A stretch of 64,000 nt of DNA from Lumbricus terrestris (Eukaryota > Annelida > Clitellata > Crassiclitellata > Lumbricidae), in contig OX457038.1 in NCBI GenBank assembly GCA_949752735.1, positions 16,825,081 to 16,889,080 of the forward strand. Reading direction: 5' to 3'. The translations under genes and the position numbers were made by a program. Within the stretch, counting starts at the first letter, position 1, and each line of letters opens with the position of its first letter. The notes below the pieces were generated by a model. That model was not told the DNA's origin. It was given only the letters and a program-made list of their open reading frames with translations, and searched no databases. This document shows positions 53,614 to 64,000 of the stretch, piece by piece.

Positions 53614-56600
53614 TTACTCATCCATGTATGTGGTAGCTTCCACAATTTCTTCTTCATAGCACATGTTGTCAAAGAATATATATTCTTGGTCATTTAAATC
53701 AATGGAGGCCCCGAAATCAATTTCACTGTCACAAACCAGAGAGTCACCTATTATGTTGACTTCATCACAGTCATCATCGCTTTCGGCCACTGAGTCAGAA
53801 GTAGTCTGCTTAGATGCATTAGTACAGAGTTCACCGTAACAGTTCTTGCAGGCTGGTACGCAATGCAGTCCATAAGAACGGCAAGTGCACAGTTTTGAAG
53901 CACATGGACTGCTAGTGGAGGTCTTGCATTTGCAAGCAATCACATTCAACACATCTTCAGGTGCTGCTTTCAAGTCAGTCGCTATTGGGATGTATGCACT
54001 GTTATGTACCTTCCATCCCCATTCAGTCGGATTTAACCCAGTAGTTTTCAAAGTTTTCCACCATACAACTTGCAAGTGGACTCGCAACAAATGGAAGTAG
54101 GCTGCACGTTCAGTCGGAGGCAGTCGCTCAGGACGAGGTCTGCTGCGTGATTTTGCTATTAGCTGCATGTACTTTATGTAGCGCAAGTGGTTCAGCGATT
54201 CACCGTCTTTGCCACCATATAGTAGAACTAACAGCTTTCGTCCAGCCTGTGCAATTTGTTCACAACTTGCAGTTGGTGAACACATTACTTCATTAAATTC
54301 CAGGGTTTCTGGGTGCCTGTCAAACTGTCGGAAAACTGCTGACTTACCCAGGCCATATATAGCTGATGTGGTATCGCAACCACTTATAGCATGGATTAGT
54401 AAAAGCTGTTCAGCATTTCTGACTCCAATGTTCTGTTGTACAACACGCACAGGTGTAACAGCAGTACGTGGTGTTCGCACTCTTGTTATTTCTGACAGTA
54501 TGTATATATCAGCCATGTTCTGTGTCATATGATGAACTAACATCACTAATATGTCAGTATCATCTGCCACGACTGTAACTGGTCGTTTATCAGATGCAAA
54601 GTCCAATGCTGTTTTCACAATCAGTGTATCTGCATCATCAACAGCCTGAAAAACAGTATAATTTGCTTCCTGCAACTTTTGCAGCAGGATTTGAACGAAA
54701 AGTTTCTTGTTCTGAGAATTTGTCAGAAACAAAGTCTGGTTTTTGTATGCAATCTTTTCTTCAGCAACGTCAACATCAGGACATGACTTGGAAGCTCTCC
54801 TTTCATGTTCATGGTCCTTAACTGAAGGGCCATTATTGTAACCATCAAAAACTATCACACAGTGATGTCCGTAATGATTGCGCACAAAATCGACATACTG
54901 TTGCAAGACTTGAGAATAAGTCCCACCCCCTAACCAAACTACACGATGCAGCAAACATCCCCCGTCCAGAACAAACAACTGTGGCAACAAATTCTTGTTT
55001 CTTATCAAGAGACTTAGTCATCTCTTTAGCGAGTGCAGATTTAACTGTCTTACGCAAACTCTCATTCTTGAATAGAGATGCTGGTACTGGAGTCAACTCA
55101 AATTCAAAATATGGTGCCATTTCCTGCTTTCTCTCAAGAACTATCAGCAAACGATTGAACAGCAAATTAGCATCAATAGCTACTGTGTTTCCCCCCACTG
55201 AAACCGTCTTGCTAAGTTCCTTCAGTGTCCTGACCTGATAAACCTTCTTCATCACAACATCTGTATAAGCAATGCCATCCATGCGGCGCATTATATCTTC
55301 ACCCACTTCATCAGCCAACTCACAGTTTATTTTATCACTGTCTGATGCTATCAAACCAGATGATATGCTTCGCAGCCTACTGTCAATAGTGTTGAATGGA
55401 TTGCTTCCTTTCAGCCACTCCAGCATCTTATTTAAGTCCTGCAAGTCTCGTTGCAATCGTGACTGCCCAAGCTCAACATGCTTTGAATCATCCTGACACT
55501 CATCAACACCAGTGAGAGACTTCAGCGATGCATGGATAGTTCCGCACTTATGCATTGAATGGACCCAAACTAGACGGACACTTTCTGTCATTCCCCTGCC
55601 ATGTGTTAGTCCTCCCCTACTCTTCACAGCTTTCATCATCACCTGTTCAATAGCAAGGTCTGTTGATAAGCCTGCCCAGTACCTATCTGATCTCCGCACC
55701 GTGTGGTAACCACCATCATTAAATTTCTCATGCAGCCATGGGTGTTTCTCTGGTAAATCAAGCATCATCTGCAGGTACAGCCTTCCACTCTTTGCATAGT
55801 TGCTGTGTCCAGTTGCAGCAAATAGCCTTAACATCTCAGTCAAGCTGAGTAGGTGTAGTTTCCAGTCACTAGTCCGTTCCGCACGTATGAATGCCTTCAA
55901 TATTTGAACATATTTCATATACTGCAACCAGAGCTTTGCTGTTCTTGACTTTGCAGATAACGCTATCTTGAGCTCCTCAAGTGAACTGCCTAATTGTATC
56001 AGACATTGTGGAGGTTCCAGTCCTTGCAGGTTGTATGTCCCATCCATAACACCATCATACAACTGCCTTAGGGCATCAACGTCGGCTTGACTTAAAGCAC
56101 TGCACTCATCAGAATCCCGATTGATCAAGTTGTGCATAAGCATAACATGCAACGCAGAATCCAGCAACAAGTGTCCACGGACTGCACGATTATATGCTTT
56201 TCCTGCTAGCATGTGGCCAACAGTGTTAGGACCATAGCAACTTTCCAAAACCTCAGAAATGCCAGAACCAGCCATGACTGAGCCGATACTACCAAGATAG
56301 CTCATGATAATATGAAAGCCACCGAGCCTGCAAACCATGTTCAGTTTGTGGCATTCAATGACCTCCACAGCTTTGATAAACAGAGGCTGATCAAAAGTAA
56401 TGCATGGTGTGACAATGTTTAACTTGGCTGCTTGATCAGCCACAAAGCACAAAGTAGACAGGATACAAGATTTGTCGCCTGAGTTCAGATCAATGATTGG
56501 CAACATACGAATATCTGCTGGTGGCTGATATTCACCCATGTGGAAATTTTGCATGAAGCCACCCCAATTAGGGCGTGGTTTGGATTCTTCATGAAAGAAC

Positions 56601-58324
56601 CAACCACTGTGCCAAATAAGATCAAGGTCTGTCGACATTGGCAATGTGTGTGGGCGCTGCAGTTCAACAAATGGTTTGAATATAATTTGAGATAATATCG
56701 GTATATTTGGAGGAGTATAACGCAGAATCTGAATTCCTCTGCCCAACACAAGGTTCTCAATTCCCACCTTAGGTAATCTCTTAATTGGAACCTCACTGAA
56801 AGTACCACATTTAGATTTGTCCAGAGCAACTTCAATGGATTCATCATACAGTTGACTTAAATCAACAGAATCCACACCAACAGACCTATCTGGGACTGAC
56901 ATCGATATGATACCCATACCGTGAAATGTATTAGTGCCATCCAGCGTGACAACATCATGATCAACATTGTCTGCCGACCACTGCGTGAAAATTCCGGAAT
57001 CACAAGGAGGCAAATCAGTTCCGTCCGTCTGAATAACCGACTGCTTGTACTTTGTAATTTCGTCTGTTGAAATTGAATAACCCAGCGATGCCAGAACCTT
57101 GATTAACCATTCTGCTCCCAGAACATGATCAACAGACACTCCAACACCAAACAGAACTGGCGAAATCACAGAGCGAGGACGGCAAGCCTGCACAATACTG
57201 TGACCAATCCCAATTTGCTTAATTTCATCTGCTATTAATGTCTGTAGAAATGTCTGTAATAGTGGCGGAATCCACCGCTTAGCCAAACTTCTGTCATGTA
57301 TGCTGGCATTCAGTGGGTAATTTTCCTCATCAAACTGTGCATCCCGTATGCTGCCTCTCAGTAGTTTTGCTGCAGCGTCAACTATTCGCTCACTCTCCTT
57401 TTCAATGTCTGCATCCCTGTCATTGTACCATTTGTCACTGATAATACGTGAGGCTATACTTTTGAAGCATATTACATCCTTGCGACCACTAACACCAGCA
57501 AACCATATTTCATCACCATAACGCACCTTCAACAATTCTTTCAAATGCTTCACAGAAAAGACATCACATGGTTCCTCGGCTAACTTTCTCATCTCTTCCT
57601 GAACATCAATGACTGTGTACAATTCACCGAAGTTTGCCTCCATTGACTGACACACTGTCTGAAATACTTCCAACATATTCTCATTTGGTCGTCGACCACG
57701 ATCTGCCTTCTTAACATTATCCTGCTCTGCTGATGGCTTTGGCTTACCGTTACTGAAATACAAGTGACACCTTTTGTGATATCGTGCTTCTGTAGCAACA
57801 GCATCACCACACGTTTTTAAACGTCCAAGCACCTCAAAACTCCAATCATCATTGCGTTTCTCACAGGCTCTCTCTATTGTCATAAACAAAGCTTTCGTTT
57901 CTGCAACACGTATCCTATCAGACTTATGCTGAGGGTTCTTAGGATCAACAGTAGTGGGCCTCGTGCAAAGAAAGCAGTCTCGTTTCCAATCTAATACTTC
58001 GCTCGACGAACGGAGAACCTTACCCTGACTTTCTGACTCATCAGGTTCACCGCTACCAGACTTACGCTTATGCAGTTCGCAATGTCGATCACTAGTATAC
58101 ACCTTTCTGCAGTGTTCATGAACCCTAACTATGCCTGGATTGCAAGCCATATATTGGGTCAAAGCGCTATCACCACGCCGAATACTAGCATCTGAGATGG
58201 TTTTCATTCCTCTTGCTTGCGTAACTGCTGTCAGCCTAGAATCGCTAGCCGAAGGACTAGTAACAGAACGACAGATAACGCATTTATCCTCGCAGAGCTC
58301 AGCCGTATCTACCAGATTCGCCAT
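53614..58324 (-). CDS. Giant transposase-like protein with XPG/FEN1-like PIN domain and Cys-rich tail (frame change near 55005)
   Basis: From the ATG at 58324 one frame runs 1159 codons. The homologous continuation lies in a second frame (to 53614), the switch falling near 55003-55012, for about 1570 residues in all. N-terminus: zinc-binding pairs CVICRSV ... HEHC and CFLCTRPTT ... YHKRC. Middle: conserved acidic candidates D452 (QWSADNVD), D645 (TFDQPL) and E691 or E694 (SEVLES), suiting an RNase-H-type transposase. Second part: PIN/XPG acidic motifs LDGG, DDADT, ADDTD and SGCDTT, then a CXC-like tail (CKCKTS ... CTCRSYGLHC). Proteins of this layout recur across marine invertebrates. Transposase role and Academ assignment are inferred. 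Confidence 0.7.
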
Positions 58325-58679
58325 TATCGCTCAACTCAATTAAAAATTGCTGCGAAAATGCTACACGACGTTAACTGGCTAAAGTACCAGATAAAATCGA
58401 AGCAATTTCTAATGATTTTTCGTAATCGAAAGCTGAACTAACTTTAAACGCGAATGAAACTAACAAATTTCATAAAATTATACGATGAAATTTCACGTTA
58501 CCTATGTAAACAACCGACGAAACACTGTAACTCCCGCTGAGAAAAGACTACGCAAGGTCTAAATGCGCCAAAAAATTAGTCCCAGATTTAAGTTCAAATT
58601 TCACATTTTGCTAATTGGGGGTTCACTGTGGGTTTTTGTGGGAGTGTAACTAAAACATACTTAACCCGTTGCCAAAATA

Positions 58680-58709
58680 TTGGCTTGTCACCAATTTCTT
58701 CTAGCTTTT
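58680..58709 (-). repeat. Right terminal inverted repeat
   Basis: Exact inverse of 48910-48939. It lies 356 bp upstream of the transposase ATG, a normal 5' leader distance. Confidence 0.9.
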
Positions 58710-59066
58710 GAAATTTTGGGTTTAATTCTGGCCTACTATGTCCAGGCACTTGACGCCGATATGTCTGCTCACATATTGTGTGCAAAAAGTAGTTCCGACA
58801 GTGACGTGTACAAAGAGAAAGTAGTCCGTTCGCAGACCTTTAGCGGGTAGGCACACAAGCTAACAGTGAGTACTTCGGTGTATTCCTACGCGATTAGTAT
58901 TATAAAACTCAGGGATTCGACACTTCGATCAAAGACCTTAAAGTTACACTAAGACAGGACAGCTCCTATCTCCGCTGTATATCTGAATGTTCACCTCACT
59001 TACCTTGCAATGGTTTTTTAGTGCTTTGAACACGACTTCCGACTAAGAATAAGAACAAGAATAAGC

Positions 59067-59173
59067 ATGGCTTCCAAGCCAGGAGGAATTTGTTGCGCTG
59101 CCATAAATTGTTGCGTTACCTCGTACAATACACAAAATCTGTCACTCTTTAGATTTCCGAAAGATGCTGAAAG
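59067..59173 (+). CDS. P-type transposase exon 1: start of THAP domain
   Basis: Begins MASKPGGICCAAINC and ends FRFPKDAE before donor AAG|GTATGT. Separating the THAP domain by an intron is common for this family. Confidence 0.88.
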
Positions 59174-62100
59174 GTATGTATAAAGTACTGTATTAAAAAA
59201 TAAAAAATGTTCCATAACTGCTGCCGGTGATTCACTTTGCATGTGCGTTGTGACTGTCTCCGTATACACCCTGCACAGTAACAATATTTAGGGAAGTTAC
59301 GTGTATTTTAGCGTCGTAAATTATTTGTCATTGCATGGCTTTCAGCGTTGGTCGAATACAAGTCGGATTGACGAAACGAGTTCTTGATTTTTTTAAACCA
59401 TTATGCTGAAATCTAAGCTGGATTGACGAGCAATAATTAAAAATAATTATTAATAAAATACAAGTTGGTAAATACGCACACTGGATGCCCGTACTCAATA
59501 AAATTAGAGCGCAGCGACTATTTATCGCGTGAGGGTCGGTTAGGGTTCAGGTTAGGCGTCGTGAGGGTCGGTTAGGGTTAGTTTTAGGGTTAGTGCAGTC
59601 ATTCTGCTGAGCGCTTTGCATGTTGCGATGCCGTCGACAGGATAGGTCGCTGCGCTCTAATTTTATTGCATTCGTTGGCAGCCATATTGTTTGGAGTACG
59701 GGCATCCAGTGTGCGTGTTTACCTAGAAGTTTTATTGATGAAGAAAATAATCACCGCCTAAATAGAAGTGGGATTAATGAGACGAATTTTGTCTAAACAG
59801 AGGCTGGGTGAATGAATTTTCGCCAAACTGGAAGTTGGATTGATTAGAAATAACAATGCTGCAACGAGCGAATAATTTACTGTTTACATGTGCAGGGTCT
59901 TCTGAATTACCCTTTACTGCATTGTCATCTTAGTAGGGGATATATTCTAAGCATGACTAGCTAGAGTACCATTCCAGCCATTCCACCTCATTAAATTTTC
60001 AGTAGATGAATAAATTTGCTTATAACAGGACCTGCAATATTCTTTGATTGAAATTGCATACCTCTGTCATATGCTGTTTTTATTTCATTATGTTGGAACA
60101 GATGTAAGAAGTGGAGAGTCAACGTACGACGTGCAGATCTCGACTGCAAAAGCGTTGAAGTACTGAACAAAACCTTTCGTCTGTGCAGTAGACATTTTGA
60201 AGAATCCCAGTTTATGAACAGTAAGCATGACAAGCTTGTTTGGAATGCAGTCCCAACGGTATTTGATGTTCCAAACAAGCCACCATCAGTCACACGGAAG
60301 CGACGACTTGTCATGAAACATGCACCGAAGTCGAACGTTGCTCCAAAAAGAAGCAAATTTGAGGTGGTTCATAGCAATTCTGCTGAACTCAAAGACAACA
60401 ATGAAGGAGTTGTGAAGGAGCTTGTTTCTGCAGCTGTGACCGTCAGCAACATTGTACCTGCATCATCGTCTGCTGGCCTGAAAGATGTAAATGAACAGTC
60501 TGAAGGTTGCTCCAAGTGGTCGTCATGCAACTCTGAGAAAAAGAAACTGAAAGTTGAAATCACCAGATTACGAAATCAACTTCGGAAACGAAAAGAAAAG
60601 GAAACAAGGACGTCAAAGTGCAAGCAGGGCTTGACGCAGAAGAAGGGCTTGACACGGAAGCAAGAAGCTGCTTCTTGTGATCGTCTTTTGGCAGAACTGT
60701 CCAACCATCTTCCACCGTCTGCTGTCTCTTTTGTTAAAACTCAGATTAATATGGGTTCTGTTTCAAAGCAGGGTAGACGTTGGACAGTTGACGAGAAAAT
60801 GTTTGCTATGTCCCTTTTTTATCAAAGCAGGAAATCTTATAGTCTGCTGCAAAATATTTTCTGCATGCCATCAAAAAGGACTCTGCAGCGAACCCTTCAA
60901 AATTGCAACCTTTACCCCGGCTTCAACAAGCAGTTTTTTGATACCTTACAAATAAAAATGCAACAAGCCCCTGTGAATGCTAAAGACTGTGTGCTAATGT
61001 TTGATGAGATGGCTTTAAAACGAAAATTGGTATACAATCGAGAACGGGATTGTATAGAAGGTTTCGAGGATTTTGGTGTTCTTGGAACTACTCAGTGTGT
61101 AGCTGACCATGTTCTTGTGTTTATGTTGCGTGGAATTTCTGTTAAATGGAAGCAACCTCTTGCTTATTTTTTTGTACGTGGATCTGTGAAACCAACTATT
61201 CTAAAGAATCTTTTGCACAATTGTCTTGCTAAGTTGGAAGAAATACAGTTGTTTCCAAATGCTATTATATGTGATCAGGGGCCCACAAACAGATGCTATC
61301 TGGAAACATTGGAAAGGGTTTCTGTTTCACAACCGTTTCTGTTTCATGGTTCAAGAAAAGTATATGTGATTTATGATCCCCCACACCTGCTTAAAAACAT
61401 TAGAAACAACTTTAAAAAACATGATTTTGTATGGGGTTCTGGGGAAAATAAACAAAATGTGTGTTGGAAGTATGTTTCCAAATTCTATGCATTTGACAAG
61501 AACCTACCTATTAGAATGGCACCTCGACTGACAGATAAGCATCTTGATTTGCCTCCATTTACTAGCATGCGTGTTAATCTTGCTGCACAGGTCCTTAGTC
61601 ACTCCGTGGCAGCAGGTATTCAAACACTTTGTTATCTTGGAAAGTTAGACAGGGAAGCAGAACATACTGCACAATTCGTTGATAAGTTTGACAAGATTTT
61701 TAACGCTTGTAATAGCCGAACAATAAGAAGTTCGCAGCCCATGGGGCATGCAGTTTCTAATGGAAGTGGTCATGATGTGTTCTTCAAAGATGTATTATCC
61801 TACTTGGAAGTCTTAAAACCTTCCAGATCAAAGAAGGAACTGCCCTGCATTTTAGGGTGGCAAATTACAGTAAAATCTATTACTGATCTGTGGAAGGATT
61901 TGTGTACAGAAAGCAAATATAAGTTCTTACTAACATCTCGATTAAATCAGGACTGTATTGAGAATTTGTTTTCAATGATCCGTGGTAGTGGAGGACACAG
62001 GGACAATCCTGATGTCGCACAATTTCGTGCTAGCTTTAGATATATATCTGTGAATAAATTGTTCGTTCATAATTCTGGACGTAATTGCGAAAATGATGTA

Positions 62101-62751
62101 GATAATGTGCTTCTAGACATATCATCTTTGTCAAGTCTTTTGAAATCTAGATCACTTCATGAAAAATGTGCATCCACTTCCACGTCACTTGATTACCAGG
62201 AGATCACTTGTGAAATGACTTGTGAAGACGACTTTGACTTACAAGATATCTCGGATATTCCTGATTTGCCATTGGAGACTGACAATGTTTTAGCATATAT
62301 GAGTGGCTATATCTTGAGAAAGTGTGGTTTTAATGATGGTTATGGCATGTGTCAAGCATGCAGTGAATTATACACAAGTAAACACTTGCTGCCTTGCGGT
62401 GAATTTGCTTTCTTGCAACACAAAGCATTCAAAGATACTGGTTGCTTAGTGTATCCAACCATGACCTTTTTGGCATTCACCAGGAAACTGGAACAATTGT
62501 TTCAGAATTCATTTGACAAATTGAAACATAATTCAGGTATATTAAAACGACTATGTTTATTTGCCTACCAGAATTTAGAGATCATTGCATGTGGATCAGC
62601 AACATGTGTTGCCCGGCTGAAATACATGATCAAATTGTACATGACAGTTCGCATCCACAGTAAGATAAAATTCAGTAACCAGGAACTTCAAAACTCTTGC
62701 AAACTGAAGATGAAGCGCAATCGCAAAGCAAAGAAAGTTTTGCATGAGTAA
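59067..62751 (+). CDS. P-element-type transposase with THAP domain (gene span, two exons)
   Basis: Exon 1 (59067-59173) and exon 2 (60102-62751) join in frame at a split Arg codon to give 918 residues, close to human THAP9 (about 900). Residues 9-60 form a THAP zinc finger (C9 ... C37 ... CSRHF), a sequence-specific DNA binder. A coiled-coil Lys/Arg-rich stretch follows (about 180-215). The RNase-H-like core shows D337 (MFDEM), D427 (ICDQGPTN) and E656 (DCIENLF), with the usual insertion domain between, then the C-terminal YMSGYILRKCG region. No stop or shift is visible, so it may be active or domesticated. The P-type terminal repeats were not located. Confidence 0.9.
59174..60101 (+). other. 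Intron of the P-type transposase gene
   Basis: 928 bp, GTATGT to TTGGAACAG, with phase preserved. Contains the 257-bp MITE at 59467-59723. Confidence 0.85.
59467..59723. mobile_element. MITE in the transposase intron
   Basis: Inverted ends GGTAAAYACGCACACTGGAT continue for about 28 bp. They are flanked by TACAAGTT (59459-59466) and TAGAAGTT (59724-59731), an 8-bp TSD with one mismatch. A second inverted word, AATAAAATTAGAGCGCAGCG, lies inside. The centre has GGTTAGGGTT runs resembling telomere repeats. Confidence 0.8.
60102..62751 (+). CDS. P-type transposase exon 2: rest of THAP and catalytic core
   Basis: Starts in the THAP domain (CKKWRVNVRRADLDCKS) and runs without interruption to TAA at 62749-62751. 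Carries all three acidic catalytic candidates and the late NQDCIENLF and RGSGGHRDNPD motifs typical of THAP9-like transposases. Confidence 0.9.
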
Positions 62752-62835
62752 ATATCCCTTTTAAATTATATGTTGCATTTCTCTATCTTCTATTGAGTTG
62801 ATCATGGAAATATATCTCAGTCTGAAGATAAATGT

Positions 62836-62841
62836 AATAAA
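62836..62841 (+). promoter_or_regulatory. Poly(A) signal of the P-type transposase
   Basis: AATAAA 85 bp after the stop codon. Another lies at 63009-63014. Confidence 0.55.
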
Positions 62842-64000
62842 TACTGTATTGCGTGAAACTGTGTAATGCTCTGCTGCTAACATGCAGGCTTGCATCAATG
62901 TGTAAATATGTATGAATTAGAAGTTTTGTTAATTTGTATATTAGATTTATAGTTAACATGTAAATATGTATGTTTAAATTATGTAAACTGTGAATGAACC
63001 TTACTTGAAATAAAAAAGTATGTTTAAAAGCAGATTAAAAGATCTGCTCATGCGTATAGCAACTGAGAGTTACTCTGATAGACATATGTTTTTGTGTTTA
63101 ATTTTGATTACATTCTTTTATTTTACAGGACTGATAGTTTTGTTGTACTTTCCATGTGCTGGCTTAAACTGTGTAGTAAGGATTTGTTTATGTTTTGACT
63201 CTAAAGTAGGTCAAGACCGGTGAATGTCTTCAGTGTTTTCATAGCTGTATTGTGATGTCATATCTATTTTTAGTTCCTTTGGAGAGTCTGCCAAGGAAAT
63301 AGATAGCATGTGACGTAGTGTTTACCAATGGACTGTAGTTGTTGAGAATGTCTAAAAATAGCTCACTGTGGAGAAGTCCCTTTGGTGAACATGTTTTGGT
63401 TGGTTTGGCCATCATGTCATATGTGCTATTTGATGATATGTGTTTTAAGCAAGTCTTTGTTTTAAGTATGCCTGATGTCTCATTTAGGCCCTGAGAACTT
63501 TTGTACAGCAGGTTGTTGACTTAGTACATGGAATTTAACTTGCTTACACAGTTGCACTGGATTGTTCAAGAGTAGAATCTGACATAAATTCAGAGAGTCA
63601 TTGTTCGGAGAGTTTAAACTAGGATCTTAACCTGTGAAGGTTGATAATTTCCTTGTTAAGACTTTCTGAATCATGGATGATTGATTAAGTTAAGAATACT
63701 TGTCAAGTGTAGAGGTGGAAAATAATTAGTTTCACTTTCGTTTCAGCATTTAAGGTTCATGAGCATTGTTATGGTATTTATTTCTGGAGACAATGAGACA
63801 CTATTACTAGAATTTCTCTGCTATGCAAAGAAATGTCGTAAGGTGGTGGTAATGTGTCGGAAATGGCTTTCGGCACTTTATTATGTTCTTTCTTTTAGCT
63901 AGATGGAGCTCTGCTACAATGTTGAACATTTGCAATTGCGCTATAAAAATTGGTCAGATAGCTTGCACTGACTCATGTGATTTTATTTGGTTTTTCGGCG
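62842..64000. other. 3' flank, nothing recognised
   Basis: AT-rich with no conserved frame. The right terminal repeat of the P-type element should lie here or beyond the window; I did not find an inverted match to 58710-59066. Confidence 0.45.

Larger units (their letters stand above)
48910..58709. mobile_element. 9.8-kb two-gene DNA transposon, probably Academ-type
   Basis: A perfect 30-bp inverted repeat (48910-48939 and 58680-58709) bounds 9800 bp. Similarity continues in patches for another 100 bp inward (AAAACCCACA, TTAGCAAAAT). Inside, both genes read on minus: a giant transposase-like protein with XPG-like nuclease (58324-53614) and an SGNH-like protein (52422-51040). From memory, Academ transposons combine a large zinc-finger transposase with an XPG nuclease and use 3-4 bp TSDs. 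I could not find a TSD here, so the exact termini and superfamily remain open. Confidence 0.65.

Noticed and set aside
58709..59066. P-element 5' terminal repeat
   Set aside because: I compared this stretch by eye with 62.8-64.0 kb and found no inverted match; not claimed.
59540..59600. Interstitial telomere (TTAGGG)n
   Set aside because: Only short, imperfect GGTTAGGGTT runs inside a MITE; too few for a telomere relic.

Overview
This window looks like intron-rich, repeat-dense nuclear DNA from a marine invertebrate, most likely a deuterostome such as an echinoderm or hemichordate. That placement is an inference. It rests on GT-AG introns, a split YWTD-propeller receptor gene, Polinton, P-element, hAT, Tc1/mariner, Helitron and CR1/L2-like elements side by side, tRNA-derived SINEs, and the recurring palindrome TAGGCCTA. 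I see no bacterial operon, CRISPR array or rRNA.

From 1 to about 38.7 kb the backbone is one minus-strand host gene of at least ten exons (38690 down to 7900). Every exon-exon phase matches across about 31 kb. The predicted product is a type I membrane receptor: part of a first YWTD (LDL-receptor class B) propeller, one EGF module, a complete six-bladed second propeller, a short Thr/Ser/Pro stalk, one transmembrane helix, and a cytoplasmic tail with eight tyrosines in repeated YTEL/YDxI-type motifs. Its introns are full of mobile DNA. Many of the hAT-like elements can be bounded to the base by their 8-bp target-site duplications (TSDs).

From 41.1 to 48.5 kb lie a TA-flanked inverted-repeat element, a 29-bp minisatellite and a decayed Polinton/Maverick: a SAP/Rho-N-like gene plus the N-terminal half of a protein-primed type B DNA polymerase. 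The polymerase is interrupted by a hAT element that itself carries a second hAT element.

From 48.9 to 58.7 kb a perfect 30-bp inverted repeat encloses exactly 9.8 kb with two minus-strand genes. One encodes a giant transposase-like protein ending in an XPG/FEN1-like PIN nuclease and a Cys-rich tail, which I suspect is Academ-type. The other encodes an SGNH-hydrolase-like protein. This is the best candidate for a poorly described mobile system.

From 59.0 to 62.8 kb there is an apparently intact two-exon THAP/P-element-type transposase gene of 918 codons with all three acidic catalytic candidates. Its intron holds a MITE. The last 1.2 kb shows only probable 3' flank.
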